Shown here: piece by piece, positions 1 through 12,084 of the stretch
Layout: each line of letters begins with the position of its first letter
Numbering within the stretch: the first letter of the stretch is position 1
Made by a program: the position numbers and the translations under genes
NCBI GenBank assembly: GCA_003550325.1
Contig: QKWP01002129.1
Location: forward strand, 1-64,000
Direction: 5' to 3'
DNA length: 64,000 bases
Source of the DNA: Gigaspora rosea
Taxonomy: Eukaryota; Glomeromycota; Glomeromycetes; Diversisporales; Gigasporaceae
The notes under the pieces: model-generated
The model's input: only the letters and a program-made list of their open reading frames with translations
Told to the model about the DNA's origin: nothing
Databases searched by the model: none

Positions 1-197
1 TATTACTAAATACAGTTATTACAAAATTTCCTTATTAAGTTCTAATTTTCAAACTAATTTCTCCCAAGATTAAAAACCTATTCTATAACAATATTAAAAA
101 GGCAATAATAAAAGTAAAACCCTTATCTTTTGAATTTGACTTTAACCTTAATAAACCTTGCGAGACTCAATTCAATGGACTGAATTAACTTGTAACT
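1..197. other. AT-rich spacer, no gene seen
   Basis: No open frame or repeat of note. Its last ten bases (188-197) are the left target-site duplication of the element that follows. Confidence 0.5.
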
Positions 198-1050
198 AGT
201 GTTTGGACCCGGGTAGGTATTACCTGGGTCACCTGCGGGTGGGCGGGTGACCCAGGTTGAATTATGGCCCACCTGGGTGGTCAACCTGCGGGTCTCCTGC
301 GGGTCAACCCATGGGTCACCCGTGTGTCAACCCACGGTCACCCGTAGGTTACCTACATGGGTGACCCGTATGAGTTGGTTATAAACTATATATATAGTAG
401 TGTTCTGACCTGTCATGAAAATTCCAACTTGGATCACCCAGATTATAGGTGAACACTGGGTAGTGTAGTAGAAAGAATCCTACACGGGTCACCCTCAGGT
501 GGTAACATGGGTCACCCACAGATGGTAACACAGGTCACCTGTAGGTGGTAAAACGAGTCACCCGAGTGATAAAAAAAAAATAGTCTAATTCTAAAAAAAA
601 AACAGAGTTGAAAAATTTCTTAAGCCCATTTGATCCGTAAGCTACTATAGAATCTATAGTAGCTTACGAATCAAATGGGCTTAAGAAATTTTTCAACTCT
701 GTTTTTTTTTTTTGATTTTTATTTTTCCCGGTGATTTGAATTGAAAGTTTTGTACAGGTATATAATCATTAAAGATTTTTCAACTCTGTTTTTTTTTTTA
801 GAATTAGACTATTTTTTTTTATCACTTAGGTAACCCGTTTTACCACCCACGGGTGACCCGTGTTACCACCCGTGGGTGATCTGTATTACCACCCATGGGT
901 GACCTGTGTTACCATCTGCAGGTGACCTGTGTTACCACCCGCGGGTGACCCGTAGTGGGATTTTTCTACTACCTAGTGTTCACCTGGGTCACCCGGGTGA
1001 CCCACCCGCGGGTGACCCGAGTTGGGATTTTTATGACAGGTCTGAATACT
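198..1050. mobile_element. Foldback element with 10-bp TSD (MULE-like)
   Basis: The ten bases ACTTGTAACT occur at 188-197 and again at 1051-1060, directly flanking the element. Its two halves are inverted copies: a left arm (about 402-600) rich in GGGTGACCC-type words and a right arm (about 780-1050) with the same words reversed, both ending near a GACCTGTCAT motif. A 9-10 bp duplication with long subterminal inverted repeats is the pattern of Mutator-like or foldback elements. No transposase frame is inside, so it is non-autonomous. Confidence 0.75.
603..701. repeat. Near-perfect palindrome inside the foldback element
   Basis: Two arms of about 49 bp meet near position 652 with almost no loop and about one mismatch. 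Oligo-A and oligo-T runs flank them. It forms the tip of the larger inverted repeat and would extrude as a long hairpin. Confidence 0.85.
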
Positions 1051-1300
1051 ACTTGTAACTTCGTATTGGCTTATTATAACTCGAATTTTGCATAATGAGT
1101 TTGGTTAAGCTTTTAAAATTGTTCATGTGATTCCGACCCTAATTGAACTTCATACAAATTCTCTTACCTCGATTCCCTTTGAACATTAACCCAGATTACT
1201 GATACTTTTTATACCGCCTTCACTTAATTATCTTTTCATTCCGTAATCAGTTGGAGCTTTAATTGGCCTATTGTCTATATTGGTTTACCACTCTCCCAAC

Positions 1301-3134
1301 TAGGGCTTCGACGGACCCGAACTGAGACCGGACTTTAGGCAAGTCTAAGTTCGGTTTTAATTTCAAACCAGACTCATACTCAAACTATTTTTACAACTCA
1401 GTCCGGTCCGAGTCCAAATATCAAACTTTTAGCTTGGTTCGAGTCCGGTTTGAGCCCGGTCCGAAAAGTTTGAGTCAAGTCTGAAAGTCTGAAACCAATC
1501 CAACGTGCATAAGATAGTGACATCAATCAATTAAATATCGCCTTTTGTTAATAAAAGTTGATCAAATATCTTATGAATCATTGGCCATATCTCAACTATC
1601 ATAATCCAAACACTAAATGCTTATCCGAATGAGCTTGTTAGAACAGGGATGGTAAATGACCTGGTCATTTGCCTATTTTGCAAATGACCCGAAATGACTT
1701 CAGAATGGTTAGTCATTATGATCATTTAAATTCCAGGTCATTTGAAAATGACTCGTGACCAAATAACTTAGGTTATTTGAAAATGACCAGGGTCATTTGG
1801 GAACGGCCCGAGTCATTTGCAATCAGTGGGCTATTTAATGTTTGTGTATAATCATATGCTGTGCCTAGGACCCGACCCTGTCAGATAATAGTGATCCAAT
1901 TCATGACCCAGGTAACAGCATATAGAGGCTTACAAATTTTAATAATATTTATCGAAGTTATAAGCCATTCGAGTTATGAATATTATTATTTAGTTTTATA
2001 TATTTTACAACACTTAGTGAATATAAAAACATTTTATAATCTAGGTCTGAAATAAGTTATTCAAGCTATGATATTTACTATTTCATTACGCTTATAGAAC
2101 TTAGTGGTTATAAAAACATTTATTAATCTAAGATCTAAAATAAATTATTCGCAAACATTTGTCATAATAATCCACAGAGAATGTTTATTAATGTAAGTAA
2201 TAAAAATAAGTTCATAAATACTGGTTGTTAAATTCACCATATTTGCATTTTTTTTTGAGTCCTGTATAATAATACAGTATTCACTTCAACTTCATTACAT
2301 TTCATGGAATTCAATTAATTATTCACCTTATTTCCCTTTTATAAATAAATAAATTTCATAAAATATGATGAACATAGGTGGCTATTTATGTTGTATTCAT
2401 GGACTCACCAAATAAACAAAGTTCGATAATATAAGTATTTAAAATAATCTATTCATGAATATTGTTTTTAATCAGCAAGTATTCATTAATCAAAACGTTT
2501 AAAATAAGATATACTATTTAATCACATTAATTTTGTAAATATAAAGAATTTTTATTAATTTAAGTTAATTCATATGACTATTTAAATATTTATTTTATTT
2601 GCATCTGGTTAGTTGAGAGCATAAAAATTATTGCATTTACATATATTAATATGAATGAAACTGCGTTTATTATTATTATTAATCTGTTATATCAAAAATC
2701 GTCCGAATCAGTTGTTGGATGATCTAAAAAAAAAATCAGAAAATCGGTAAATCGTTGCAAAATCATTGTAACAAATTAAAAATCAGTTTAGTTTTTTTTT
2801 TTTTTATTTTTATTTTTTTTTTTTAAGTTTTTTTTTACATTTTGTACTGCATATATTTATGATCTATACAAAATTACAGATCAGATTGGCATAAGAAATT
2901 TTTTATCTTTTTTTTGTTTTTTTTTACTGCTAATCCCAGACCTGGACAGGTTTGCGAACTTCAAACCGGACCCGGACCGAACCTATAATCATGATTGAGT
3001 CCAGTTCAGGTTTGGTATTTTAGGTTCGGGTCTGGGTCCGGATCTGAAATTTTCAAAATATAGGGTTCGAGTCCGGGTTTGAGTCTGGGTCTGGCCAGAC
3101 CCAGACCAGACTGGACCTGGACATTAGAGCCCTA
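1301..3134. mobile_element. hAT-type non-autonomous element, 8-bp TSD
   Basis: CTCCCAAC is present at 1293-1300 and at 3135-3142. The enclosed element starts TAGGGCT and ends AGCCCTA. Just inside each end are about 200 bp of GGACCCGGACC-like words in inverted orientation (1308-1500 and 2935-3125). An 8-bp duplication with TAGGG-type ends fits the hAT superfamily. The middle is AT-rich with no transposase frame. It contains the GGTCATTTG-rich block annotated separately. Confidence 0.75.
1646..1830. repeat. GGTCATTTG-rich inverted/tandem block
   Basis: Short words GGTCATTTG, CAAATGACC and AATGACC recur about ten times in both orientations. The block starts with CAGGGATGG, which resembles a hAT end, but no matching right end or TSD was found. 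It is probably a decayed MITE nested in the hAT element. Confidence 0.5.
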
Positions 3135-3263
3135 CTCCCAACTCAACTATTACAATATCTGACATATAATATAAGTAATTCTCATTATAATAAACTCTAT
3201 AGCAAAGATAAGCGAAGTTTAGTTCAAGACTAGTCTATTTAAATTTCTTTCAATGATTTCAAT

Positions 3264-3576
3264 GGGTTTGGGTCAAAATCCCGACAAACAAAATCCCGAC
3301 AGGTCATAATCCCGACAAAAAAATCCTGACAATCAAAAATCCCGACAATCAAAAATGTTTTCCTTGAGCAACTTTACTAATAAAATCAACTAAACCAAAC
3401 CCTAGCCCAGGCGCTCACCCTAACCCTACCTAAGCACTCACCTAACCCTAACCCTAACTAAAATAAATTTATGATTTTTTTGGTATCAGGATTGTCAGGA
3501 TTCTTATTGTCAGAATTTTTTTTGTTGGGATTATGACCTGTCGGGATTCTGTTTGTCGGGATTTTGACCTGCTCCC
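3264..3576. mobile_element. 313-bp MITE, copy A, with telomere-like core
   Basis: Flanked by GATTTCAAT at 3255-3263 and 3577-3585. The ends are inverted repeats built from AATCCCGACA words. The core (about 3395-3460) has several CCCTAA-type units resembling the fungal telomere repeat. A second copy lies at 52,225-52,536 in the opposite orientation with its own TSD, so this is a real repeat family. No coding capacity. Confidence 0.85.
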
Positions 3577-3585
3577 GATTTCAAT

Positions 3586-5300
3586 GAGCTTATTAATAAA
3601 ATTTTGATGTTTTAAAAACTCATAGTATGGACTACAGTTCTATATTATATAATAAATACAGTATAATGTGAATTCATAATTAAGGAAAATACTTTTTATT
3701 TAAAACAAGGTAAAGCATCACGCTAATTCTGTGAGCCTTGTGTTAGCTGTTATGTAAGATACGATAAATTAGAATAATTTGAATATATACATATATATGA
3801 CATGAATAATAATTACATGAACTGTAAAATCTGTGCAGAGGCAATGATTTATTTGGGTTTGCGTCAATAATTAAATATTTATGCGTAGGTTACAAGTTAA
3901 GAAATTACATGTGAGAAGCAATTGTTCTTTTTAAAGTCATAAACTAATTTTTTTCATACTTAAGGTAAAGGAAAAAGCTTTTGAAATATATTTTTATTAA
4001 TGTGTACTAGGTCTATGTATCATACGTATATGTTTTTATCATGCATCATTCTGTAAATTAGGCCATTGGAAGTTAATTAGTTGTTTAACGTAATTCACCC
4101 CTTTTAGATTTCTGCCCTCAAAATGAACATATATGTTTTGGGCCAATCAAAATTCAGTCGAGCAGTAAAAAAATAAGCTGTTTAACTTCTGGCTTCATTA
4201 AATTAGCCAAAGTCATTTTTCAAAACTCTTATAATAGACAAAAACTGACTTGTTGCTTAATGCAGTAATATGCGATTATAAGTCTGTAATTGATTAAAAA
4301 GATGAACTTACATACATACCTATGTGTCTTGACATGTTAACAGTTAATTGTGCTAAAGATCCTAAAGATTCTCTTTTTTTATGCATGTAAAGAATAAATT
4401 ATTGAATCGAAGAGAACTAGCTTGAATTTGAATAGAAATAAAATACTTACTATTAGGGCATAACTAGCTGCACGTGAATATAATTTCTGGGGTGAGAAAG
4501 TACCAGGTAATAAGAATTGAAGTGATCGATGGATAACATTATGTAATTTTTAGAAGTCTATTATAACAGACTAATTATACAATAAGAAGGTTTATTGTGG
4601 TTTTTTTTATACAATACTAATTCTAAATTAGTAAATTTATGTTTTACATATATGATGTAACCTTTTTCAGAGCGATAAAATCAATCTCATCAATAGATCA
4701 AGTTTAGCACTAAATGATTGGTTTAGCGAAACTCAAAATAACGCAGGTCTGCGATTATCAATTCTTCTAGACGGTAAAAAATCTGAAAGTAAAAAATCAA
4801 AAATGTCAAAAAATAAATAAACTTCATCCCAGAACCCACGTTAATCCAATAATTTTTGGTAACAAATCATTACAAACTACATAAATTCACTGAGTCTCGT
4901 CAACTACTTTGATTCATTCTTGAGCTCTAGCTAAGCTCTACCGGAGCTCCTACCAGAGCTTCTACCAGAGCTCTTACTAGAGCAAGAGCAGAAGTCTATA
5001 TAAAACGCGATCAATTTCATGATATGATAAATAACCTTTTTTAGCTATTTTTTACCATAACTGGTATTAAATAAGGGCAAATAGGGGTAAAAAACGCAAA
5101 TTCAGAAATTTTGTATTTCACAATTATGAACGAGTTTTTATACATTCAAAATGACAAAATAATATTTTTATTCAAATGTGTTCACATTAAATTTTTCATG
5201 TTTCTTCTTTGTATATATTTCGTATATTGAAATATTCAATCCTTCAAATCCAAAGTTCATAAATTATGATATATTTATATTTATTATATTACAAGTGTTT
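3586..5300. other. AT-rich spacer, no gene seen
   Basis: No convincing coding frame. The only structure noted is a short imperfect tandem repeat of AGAGCTCTTACC-like 12-mers at about 4921-4990. Confidence 0.5.
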
Positions 5301-6327
5301 TGGGGTGCTGCTGGTGCCCTTTTCACTATGTTCCATCTATCTATTACGCTAAATCCTATACTAACTATTATGCTACGCCCGTATTGTTTTGTATGCCCCA
5401 TACTAATTATCATGTTACTAACTATCTTGCCATGTTCCGAACTATCATACTACGTTCATTATTACACAAAAAGTTAGTACTGTATCAAAAAAAAGGAAAA
5501 ATATTATTGTGTTACTAATGTCTCAAACTATTATGCATGGCATACTAACTACACTATCTTGCTATGTTCTGAACTATTATACTTCTACTATTATGCTATG
5601 TTGCGAAACGTTAGTACTGTACTTAAAAAAAAATACTACTGTACTACTAACTATCTTGCTATGTCCTAAACTATAATGCCTCTACTATCATATATTCATT
5701 ATCGTGCTATGTCCGTTTGTTCTAAAAAAAAAGAAATGATAATAATGTTCATTAAAAAAAATATATATATTACCATGTTACTAAATGTCCCGAACTATCA
5801 TGCCTATACTATCATGCTATATTCTGTTCTAAAAAAAAAAAGAAAGATTAGTACTGTATAAAAAAAAACAAAAAAAATACTAATGTACTACTAACTATCT
5901 TGTTATGTCCTGAAGCATCATATTCCTACTATCATGCTACGTTAGTTATCACACTAAATGTTAGTACTATAATAAAAAAAATGCTACTGTATTACTAACT
6001 ATCTTGCTACATCCTGAACTATCATACTTCTACTATTGTATATTCATTATCGAGCTATGTTCTGAAAAAAAAGAAATATTAAATACTATATATATATAAT
6101 ATATATATTATCATGCTACTAACGTCCATGCTTCTACTATTGTGCTATATTTATGCTACATTTTGTTCTAAAGAAAAAAAGAAACTGTTTTTACTGTATA
6201 TATAAAAAAAACTAATGTACTACTGACTATCTTGCTACGTCTCAAACTATCATGTGTTAACTATCATATATTTGTTATCAAAAAAAAAGAAATGTTAGTA
6301 TTGTATATATATTTATATATATATATA

Positions 6328-6918
6328 AGGGAGATGGGGGTATTGTGGATAGGGGGTATTGTGGACAGGGCCGATATCTTACAATCTAGTGATCAGAATT
6401 GGATGATTTTTATACTATTCGAATCAGCTCAGAGAGATGAATCGAATGGTATAAAAATCATCCAATTCTGATCACTAGATTACAAGATATTATTATTTAT
6501 GCAAAATATAAATTTTTATATATATTTGAATTTAATTAGTAAATCTGCAATTTTTTGCATAATAAATCTTTAATTATCTTGGGATCCCGTAATTGGATTT
6601 TAACAATTTTGTGCTTGTTAGAATCGTCTCAGTAAGACGGTCATTTTGGTAGTAAAATCATCCAAAACGGACCAGTAGATCAAAAATTATCCACTGTATC
6701 CACAATACCCACCTTTTCTCTAAAATTTGGTTTTTATGTTCTATTTTGTGTACTAATTATTTATATCTAAAACAATATATGATATAAAGATTTTTTTACA
6801 GTAATTTATTCTTTATTAAGCATAGTTCAAATAATAAAAATTGTATAAAAATCTATTTGATTATTAAAAAGTTTTATTAGTAGAAACTTTAACCTATCCA
6901 TAATACCCCCATCTCCCT
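6328..6918. mobile_element. 591-bp MITE with TA target (Tc1/mariner-like ends)
   Basis: The ends are inverted repeats beginning AGGGAGATGGGGGTATT (one mismatch over about 25 bp), bounded by TA on each side, and the element interrupts the tandem-repeat field. An internal palindrome (about 6393-6475) carries ATTCGAAT-type words also seen in the palindrome near 11,966. No transposase frame. The superfamily call rests only on the TA dinucleotide. Confidence 0.75.
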
Positions 6919-7093
6919 TATATAAAAGAAAAATAATACCATGTTATTAACGCCCCTGAACTATTATGCTTCTATTATTGTGCTATGTTCGTATCATGAT
7001 ATGTTTTGTTCTAAAGTAAAAAAATGCTATTGTGCTACTATCTTGCTATGTCCCTAACTATTATGCTTGTTATGTTTGTTATTGCGCGAAAAG

Positions 7094-7548
7094 TAGAAAT
7101 GGGCACGTGTGTGATCCGCGTGGGATCCCATGCGTGATTCTGTGTGTGACGCACAGAATTTTTTGGAGCCCGCGCGTGATTTTTATTATGATCCCAAAAT
7201 AAAATTATCCGGCCGGCATTACCTTATTATCTGGCCTGCATTAACATATCTAGGCCAATTCCTATTGGCATTTGATATGCATCGATATATATGGAATTTA
7301 TTTGCCTGTATATCATTTTACATATATTTATTATGCATAATACATTTTATAGCTACATGCTATAAAATAAATAAATATAATACCCATTAAATCATTCTTT
7401 TTTACAATAAATACGGTATGAATTAAAAAATTTAAAAAAATTTAAAATTAAAAAAATTAAGCTTGGCATTTTTTTATTAGACAATCTTGTGTGAGATCCG
7501 TACATAATGCGTGGGATGTTTGAAAAAACCAGAATTTGCCCATTTCTA
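7094..7548. mobile_element. 455-bp hAT-type MITE with 8-bp TSD
   Basis: GCGAAAAG is present at 7086-7093 and 7549-7556. The element has a perfect 12-bp terminal inverted repeat, TAGAAATGGGCA. The duplicated octamer belongs to the surrounding tandem repeat, so the insertion is younger than that field. The short open frame inside (7130-7390) is AT-rich with no recognisable domain. Confidence 0.85.
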
Positions 7549-8115
7549 GCGAAAAGTTAGTATTGCTTTATAAAAAGAGAAAAGAAAAAAGAAAAATACT
7601 ACTGTGCTACTAACTATCTTGCTAGTTCTGAACTATCATGCTTCTACTATTGTTCATTCATTATCCATATTTCAGTTAATCTAATTTCAAAGATACAAAG
7701 TGCGTATAAGAATGGAAGCAATTTCTAAATCCAAAAGATGCAAAGTGTACATAAAGAACTAAAGTCATTTTTAAAAAATAATCAAGACAACTAATTATTA
7801 ATTCAGGCAAATTACGAATTTATTACAAATTACGCAATAACATGCAAAGTGATCAAATGTCGCAATAATTACAGAATTAAAAAGTAACTAATCATTATTT
7901 TTAACACATCAATATATAAAACAATTGTCGAATTGTTTTTCTCACGCCATGATCACATTTTCTAGTTACGCCAATCAAAAACATTAAGCACATATATATA
8001 TATAAATATATGCAGTAAAAATTAAATAATATAGATATAAGAGCATTAACACTAATGCTTATTTGGTATAATTATTGCAAAGGACACGAATTCATTTACT
8101 TACGATACTCCTTGC

Positions 8116-10466
8116 ATGGAAAAAAGGCCAGAAATAAGATAAATAAGAGGCATCCCAAAATCAACCTATTATCGCAAGTTTGGTGCCTCTGAAACACTTA
8201 CCAGTGCCACCAAAGGGACATCCAAAATTACCAGTTTCTTCGAACCTTCAACTTTGGCAACACCAACGTATTTGGCGGCGTCACAATTAGCTTCTCTTGC
8301 ATATTCAACTTCAGCCAAACTGAATAGTGATGGGGATGAAAGTGCGGATAATAATGAAGATAAAAACGAGGATAGTGATGATTGTAGAGGTAACAATAGT
8401 GGTGAAGAAGGACATTTTGAACTTGGTGATATAATTGCTCAGCTTTAAGAAAATCTTCTAAAAAATAAAAAGACATTCAGTGCTTTTGAATATAATGAAC
8501 GACGGGCAGTCTATGCATATTTCGTAAGGCTTTATGATGGTTATAGAAAGTTAAAAGCAAGTGAAGCTGCAGTACGTATAGTCTATGTCAACCCAAACCC
8601 ATACAAATATAAAAGGTTCATTTTCTTGGTAATTTTTTTTTACACATGAATCTTTTCCGCTTTCTTAGCGCGGTAGACATCAAAAATATAAACAGCTAGT
8701 TGATGATGAAGATGTGGCACTAAAATGTAGACAATGGATACATGAAGAGTCAGAGGTAAATGGCATTAGTCCATCTCGGTTTAAACAATACATTGATTCT
8801 GCCATATTACCTGAGTCACAGGAGGAACAAGAAAGTCGATTAGTTTGAGAACGGCTAAAAGATGGTTGAATGTTTTAGGTTGTCAATTTAAAAAATACCA
8901 GAAGGGTATGTACTTTGATGGACACGAACGAAGGGACATTGTCGAATATCAGAGTAAATTTTTAGAGGAAATGAAGATTCTAGAGCGACGGATGACGACG
9001 TATGAAGGAAAAAAAATGGAGCCAGTTTTGCCAATGCTTGAAATAAAAGAGCGAGAGCTAATTTTTATCACTTATGATAAGTGCATTTTTTATTCAAATA
9101 ATGGGAAAGAGGGATTTGGATACATAATGGGATGATGCCACTGTGTAAGAAAGGTAATGAAAAATTGATTATGGTGAGTGAATTTATTTCTGAGGCATGT
9201 AGCAGATTACAACTAAGCGAGGAAGAAAAAAGAAATTATCCTAATGTTCCTGCTGAAGCGCGTTGGTTTCTTAAACCTGACAAAAATGAAGAAAATTATT
9301 GGACAATCGAACATTTATTGGAACAAGTCAAAAAAAAGCTATCCCTATTTTTGAAGCAAAATTTTCTGGTGCAATGGCTGTCTTTGCTTTTGACAACAGT
9401 ACGAACTACGCGGCATTTGTAGAGGATGCCCTTGTAGCAAAAAAAATGAACAAAGGACCCGGAGGAAAGCAAAGTGTTATGCGACTGACGACCTTCATCA
9501 ATATTAAGGTTAGGGTATCAATATTTCCATTTTAATATAAAATAGATTGTAGATCAACTTGTATAACCATATCATATGATTTACATATAAACATCATATG
9601 ATTCGACCAATGAGGATTATCAAATTTTTGTGTAACCCAGAAAAAACATATAGTGACCTCAGAAAATTTAATTCTATATGAAGTTTATTTTTTTTAAAGA
9701 GATGCATTTCTTACAACTTTACTATTATAAACAAGCTACTTTAAACTATATATTATATAAATATGGTAAAAATTGACTCAGATAATAAAAAGTTTTATTA
9801 GAAACATATTTTTATTTACTATATAAAAATTCAATCTACCATGTAGATCATATGAAAAATGATCTACGTACACCCTACCCTTAATGGCCAACGAATTAAC
9901 CAGAAAATGGTATTTGAGAAGGATTACCCTATTTCCAATATGAGAGGAAAGCCAAAAGGAATAAAAAAAGTGTTGGAAGAAAAAGGACTTTGGAAAGAGG
10001 AGTTAAATTTAGATTGTGCGAAGTGTAAAAAAAAAGAGTATTCAGGTCGAATAGATTGCTTGAGAAAAATTATGGACTCTTAACCAGACTTTGTTGCCCA
10101 AAGTCTGCTATTGTGGAATTGATTGAAGGTGCTAGTCATATCTGCATTTTTTATACGAAGTTCCACTGTGAACTTAACTTTATTGAAAAATATTGTGGTG
10201 CAGCTAAAAGATATATGAGAGATCACTGCAATTACACATGGACTGGCTTGCAAGAAACTGTTCTATGAGCGCTTGATTCAGTAGACGTCATTACAATTAG
10301 AAAATTTGCCTGTACATCGTGGAGATATATGGAGTTATACCGTGAAGGATTAACAGGAAAGTTAGCCGAATATGCGTGTAAAAAATTTAAGTTCCATAGA
10401 AGAATTCCTCAAAACGAATTGGAGTTATTTGTACAAGAAAATAGGAAAATGAATTGTGTTCAATAA
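8116..10466 (+). pseudogene. Degenerate DDE transposase gene (fungal Tc1/mariner-like family)
   Basis: Fragments in three frames line up in the order of a DDE transposase of a type common in fungi. They are an N-terminal YYRKFG segment, an acidic stretch, a helix-turn-helix-like region (TAKRWLNVLGCQF then YFDGHER), a catalytic-core start (MPLCKKGNEKLIMVSEF), FAFDNSTNYAAF as the likely second acidic motif, VHPTLNGQRINQKMVF, a CAKC pair, and [18 protein letters not shown] carrying the last acidic residue. A 3' segment with WRYMELYREGL ends at TAA 10,464. Breaks: stops near 8140 and 8447, frameshifts near 9105 and 9331 (the latter in an A run), TGA at 10,266, and a MITE at 9504-9884. The family name is from remembered motif order; the element's own terminal repeats were not found. 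Confidence 0.75.
9504..9884. mobile_element. piggyBac-type TTAA MITE inside the DDE transposase
   Basis: TTAA at 9504-9507 and at 9881-9884 brackets inverted ends reading GGTTAGGGT and, on the right, ACCCTACCC. Subterminal ATCATATG and GATCTACGT words match the two related elements near 41 kb. Removing 377 bp (one TTAA plus the body) joins the flanking transposase frames in phase, which fits piggyBac-type insertion into a coding exon. Confidence 0.85.
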
Positions 10467-11088
10467 ATAAATTTAAATAAAATTGAATGAGATTAAAATA
10501 TAATTAACATGCGATGATAAAAAATACAAGCAATTTTAAATAAAATTAACAGTTAATGTGCAATTAATTACCCCAACTTTTCGTTTTTGGCCTTTAAATT
10601 GATTATTTCTTGAGTCGGTTTTCTGCCGTAAATTGGCAAAAACTAATTGGCATGGTTAATATTCTCAATTTTGATTCATTCCTGCTTAATTTTGGGCGAT
10701 TAAAAAAATAAATAAATAAAATTTAAAATAAATTTAAATAAAATTTAATGGACAATTAAAAAAAATTAAAATTTTAATGCGCAATTAATTGCGCATTAAA
10801 TTTTAATTATTTTAATTGTCCATTAAATTTATTTTAACTTGACTTTATTTTTTATTAATAAATTTAATACGCCATATTAGATAGTGCTTTTCTAATGAAG
10901 TTTGGAACCAGCTTTTAATCAGTTTTTGTATAAAAATAAGACCGGTTCCAAACTTTATCTCATGACACGATCGTCACGTGACTATGGTATTGTAAAAGTT
11001 GTTTTTTGTGCGATTTAGAAAACTTTCAAAATTCGACCCAAAATGTGACAAAGTCACGTGACTTCCGCCTTTAGGTGTCCTGCACTAT
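10467..11088. repeat. AT-rich palindromic spacer
   Basis: A strong palindrome centred near 10,790 (arms about 10,735-10,785 and 10,790-10,840) is built from TTAATGCGCAATTAATTGCG and its complement. A second small inverted repeat pairs GTTTGGAACC near 10,900 with GGTTCCAAAC near 10,940. No coding frame. Confidence 0.6.
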
Positions 11089-11930
11089 ACCAAAATCATA
11101 TAATTCTGACTGATAGTTTACAAGATATACCCAATTGGAGAATAGGCGAAATGTAGCGTGCTTCTATACAAAAAATTTTTTTACTAAGTTAACGATACAT
11201 GTCCACTAATTGAAAGTTGTAGAGCTCATCGAGACGCATCTAACGGTGTTTAGATCATCCAAATCGGCCCACTGGATGGCGGGATATCGTCGAAAAATGA
11301 TTGGTCGACTATATAAAACCCGTGACAGAAACACATGAAAGCCACTATAGGCGAAATATGGCGTGCTTCCATCTGAAACTTTTTTATTACTAGGTTAACG
11401 ATACATGGCCACTAATTGAAAGCTGTAGAGCCAAGACGCATATAATGGTGATTAGATCATCCAAATCGTCCCAGTGGATGACGAGATATCGTCGAAAAAC
11501 GATTGGCATAAACAAACATTGTTTACATAGAGATTTTATATAGTCAGCCAATTGTTTTTCGACGATATCTCGTCATCCACTGGGCCGATTTGGATGATCT
11601 AACCACCATTAAATGCGTCTCGACGAGCTCTACAACTTTCAATTAGTGGCCATGTATCGTTAACTTAGTAAGAAAAAATTTTTAGATGGAAGCACGTCAC
11701 ATTCGCCTATAGTACGGATTTTTATATAGTCGACCTATCGTTTTCCGGCGATATCTCGCCATCCAGTGGGCCAATTTGGATGATCTAACCACCGTTAGAT
11801 GCGTCTCGATGAGCTCTACAACTTTCAATTAGTGGACATGTATAGTTAACTTAGTAAAAAAATTTTAGATGGAAGCACGCTACATTTCACCTATTCTCCA
11901 GTTGGATATATCTTGTGAACTATCAGTCAG
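11089..11930. repeat. A-B-B'-A' large inverted repeat of about 215-bp modules
   Basis: A module beginning near GGCGAAATGTAGCGTGCTTC and ending near GATATCGTCGAAAAATGATT occurs twice in direct orientation (about 11,140-11,325 and 11,350-11,510) and twice inverted (about 11,540-11,710 and 11,725-11,900). The outer edges also pair: CTGATAGTTTACAAGATAT near 11,100 with its reverse complement near 11,915. The result is an 840-bp palindrome made of four related modules. No coding frame. Confidence 0.85.
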
Positions 11931-11938
11931 AACTATAT

Positions 11939-11993
11939 GATTTTGGTACCATTCGATTTGTCTCGATGAGACGAATCGAATGGTACCAAAATC
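11939..11993. repeat. Palindrome adjoining the large inverted repeat
   Basis: Arms GATTTTGGTACCATTCGATT and its complement meet around 11,966 with one or two mismatches. The ATTCGAT-centred core resembles the palindrome inside the 6.3-kb MITE. Confidence 0.8.
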
Positions 11994-12084
11994 ACGTGAT
12001 TCTGATCAATGGTTCGTAAGATATCATTAGTGCGCCAAATTAGGTACTGTACTAAATTCTACTTTGGGATCAAATTTTGATTGG

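Larger units (their letters stand above)
5310..7680. repeat. Degenerate tandem-repeat field of about 130-150 bp units
   Basis: Phrases such as CTAACTATCTTGCTATG, GAACTATCATGC and TTCTACTATTGTGCTATG recur in the same order in about eight imperfect units (5310-6327), then resume at 6919-7093 and 7549-7680. The two gaps are exactly the two MITEs listed next. Units are separated by A-rich runs and TATATA tracts. Apparent small reading frames here are by-products of the repeat. Confidence 0.75.

Noticed and set aside
5178-6471. Several 60-99 codon frames
   Set aside because: They lie in the tandem-repeat field or MITE, have no domain and do not persist between repeat units.
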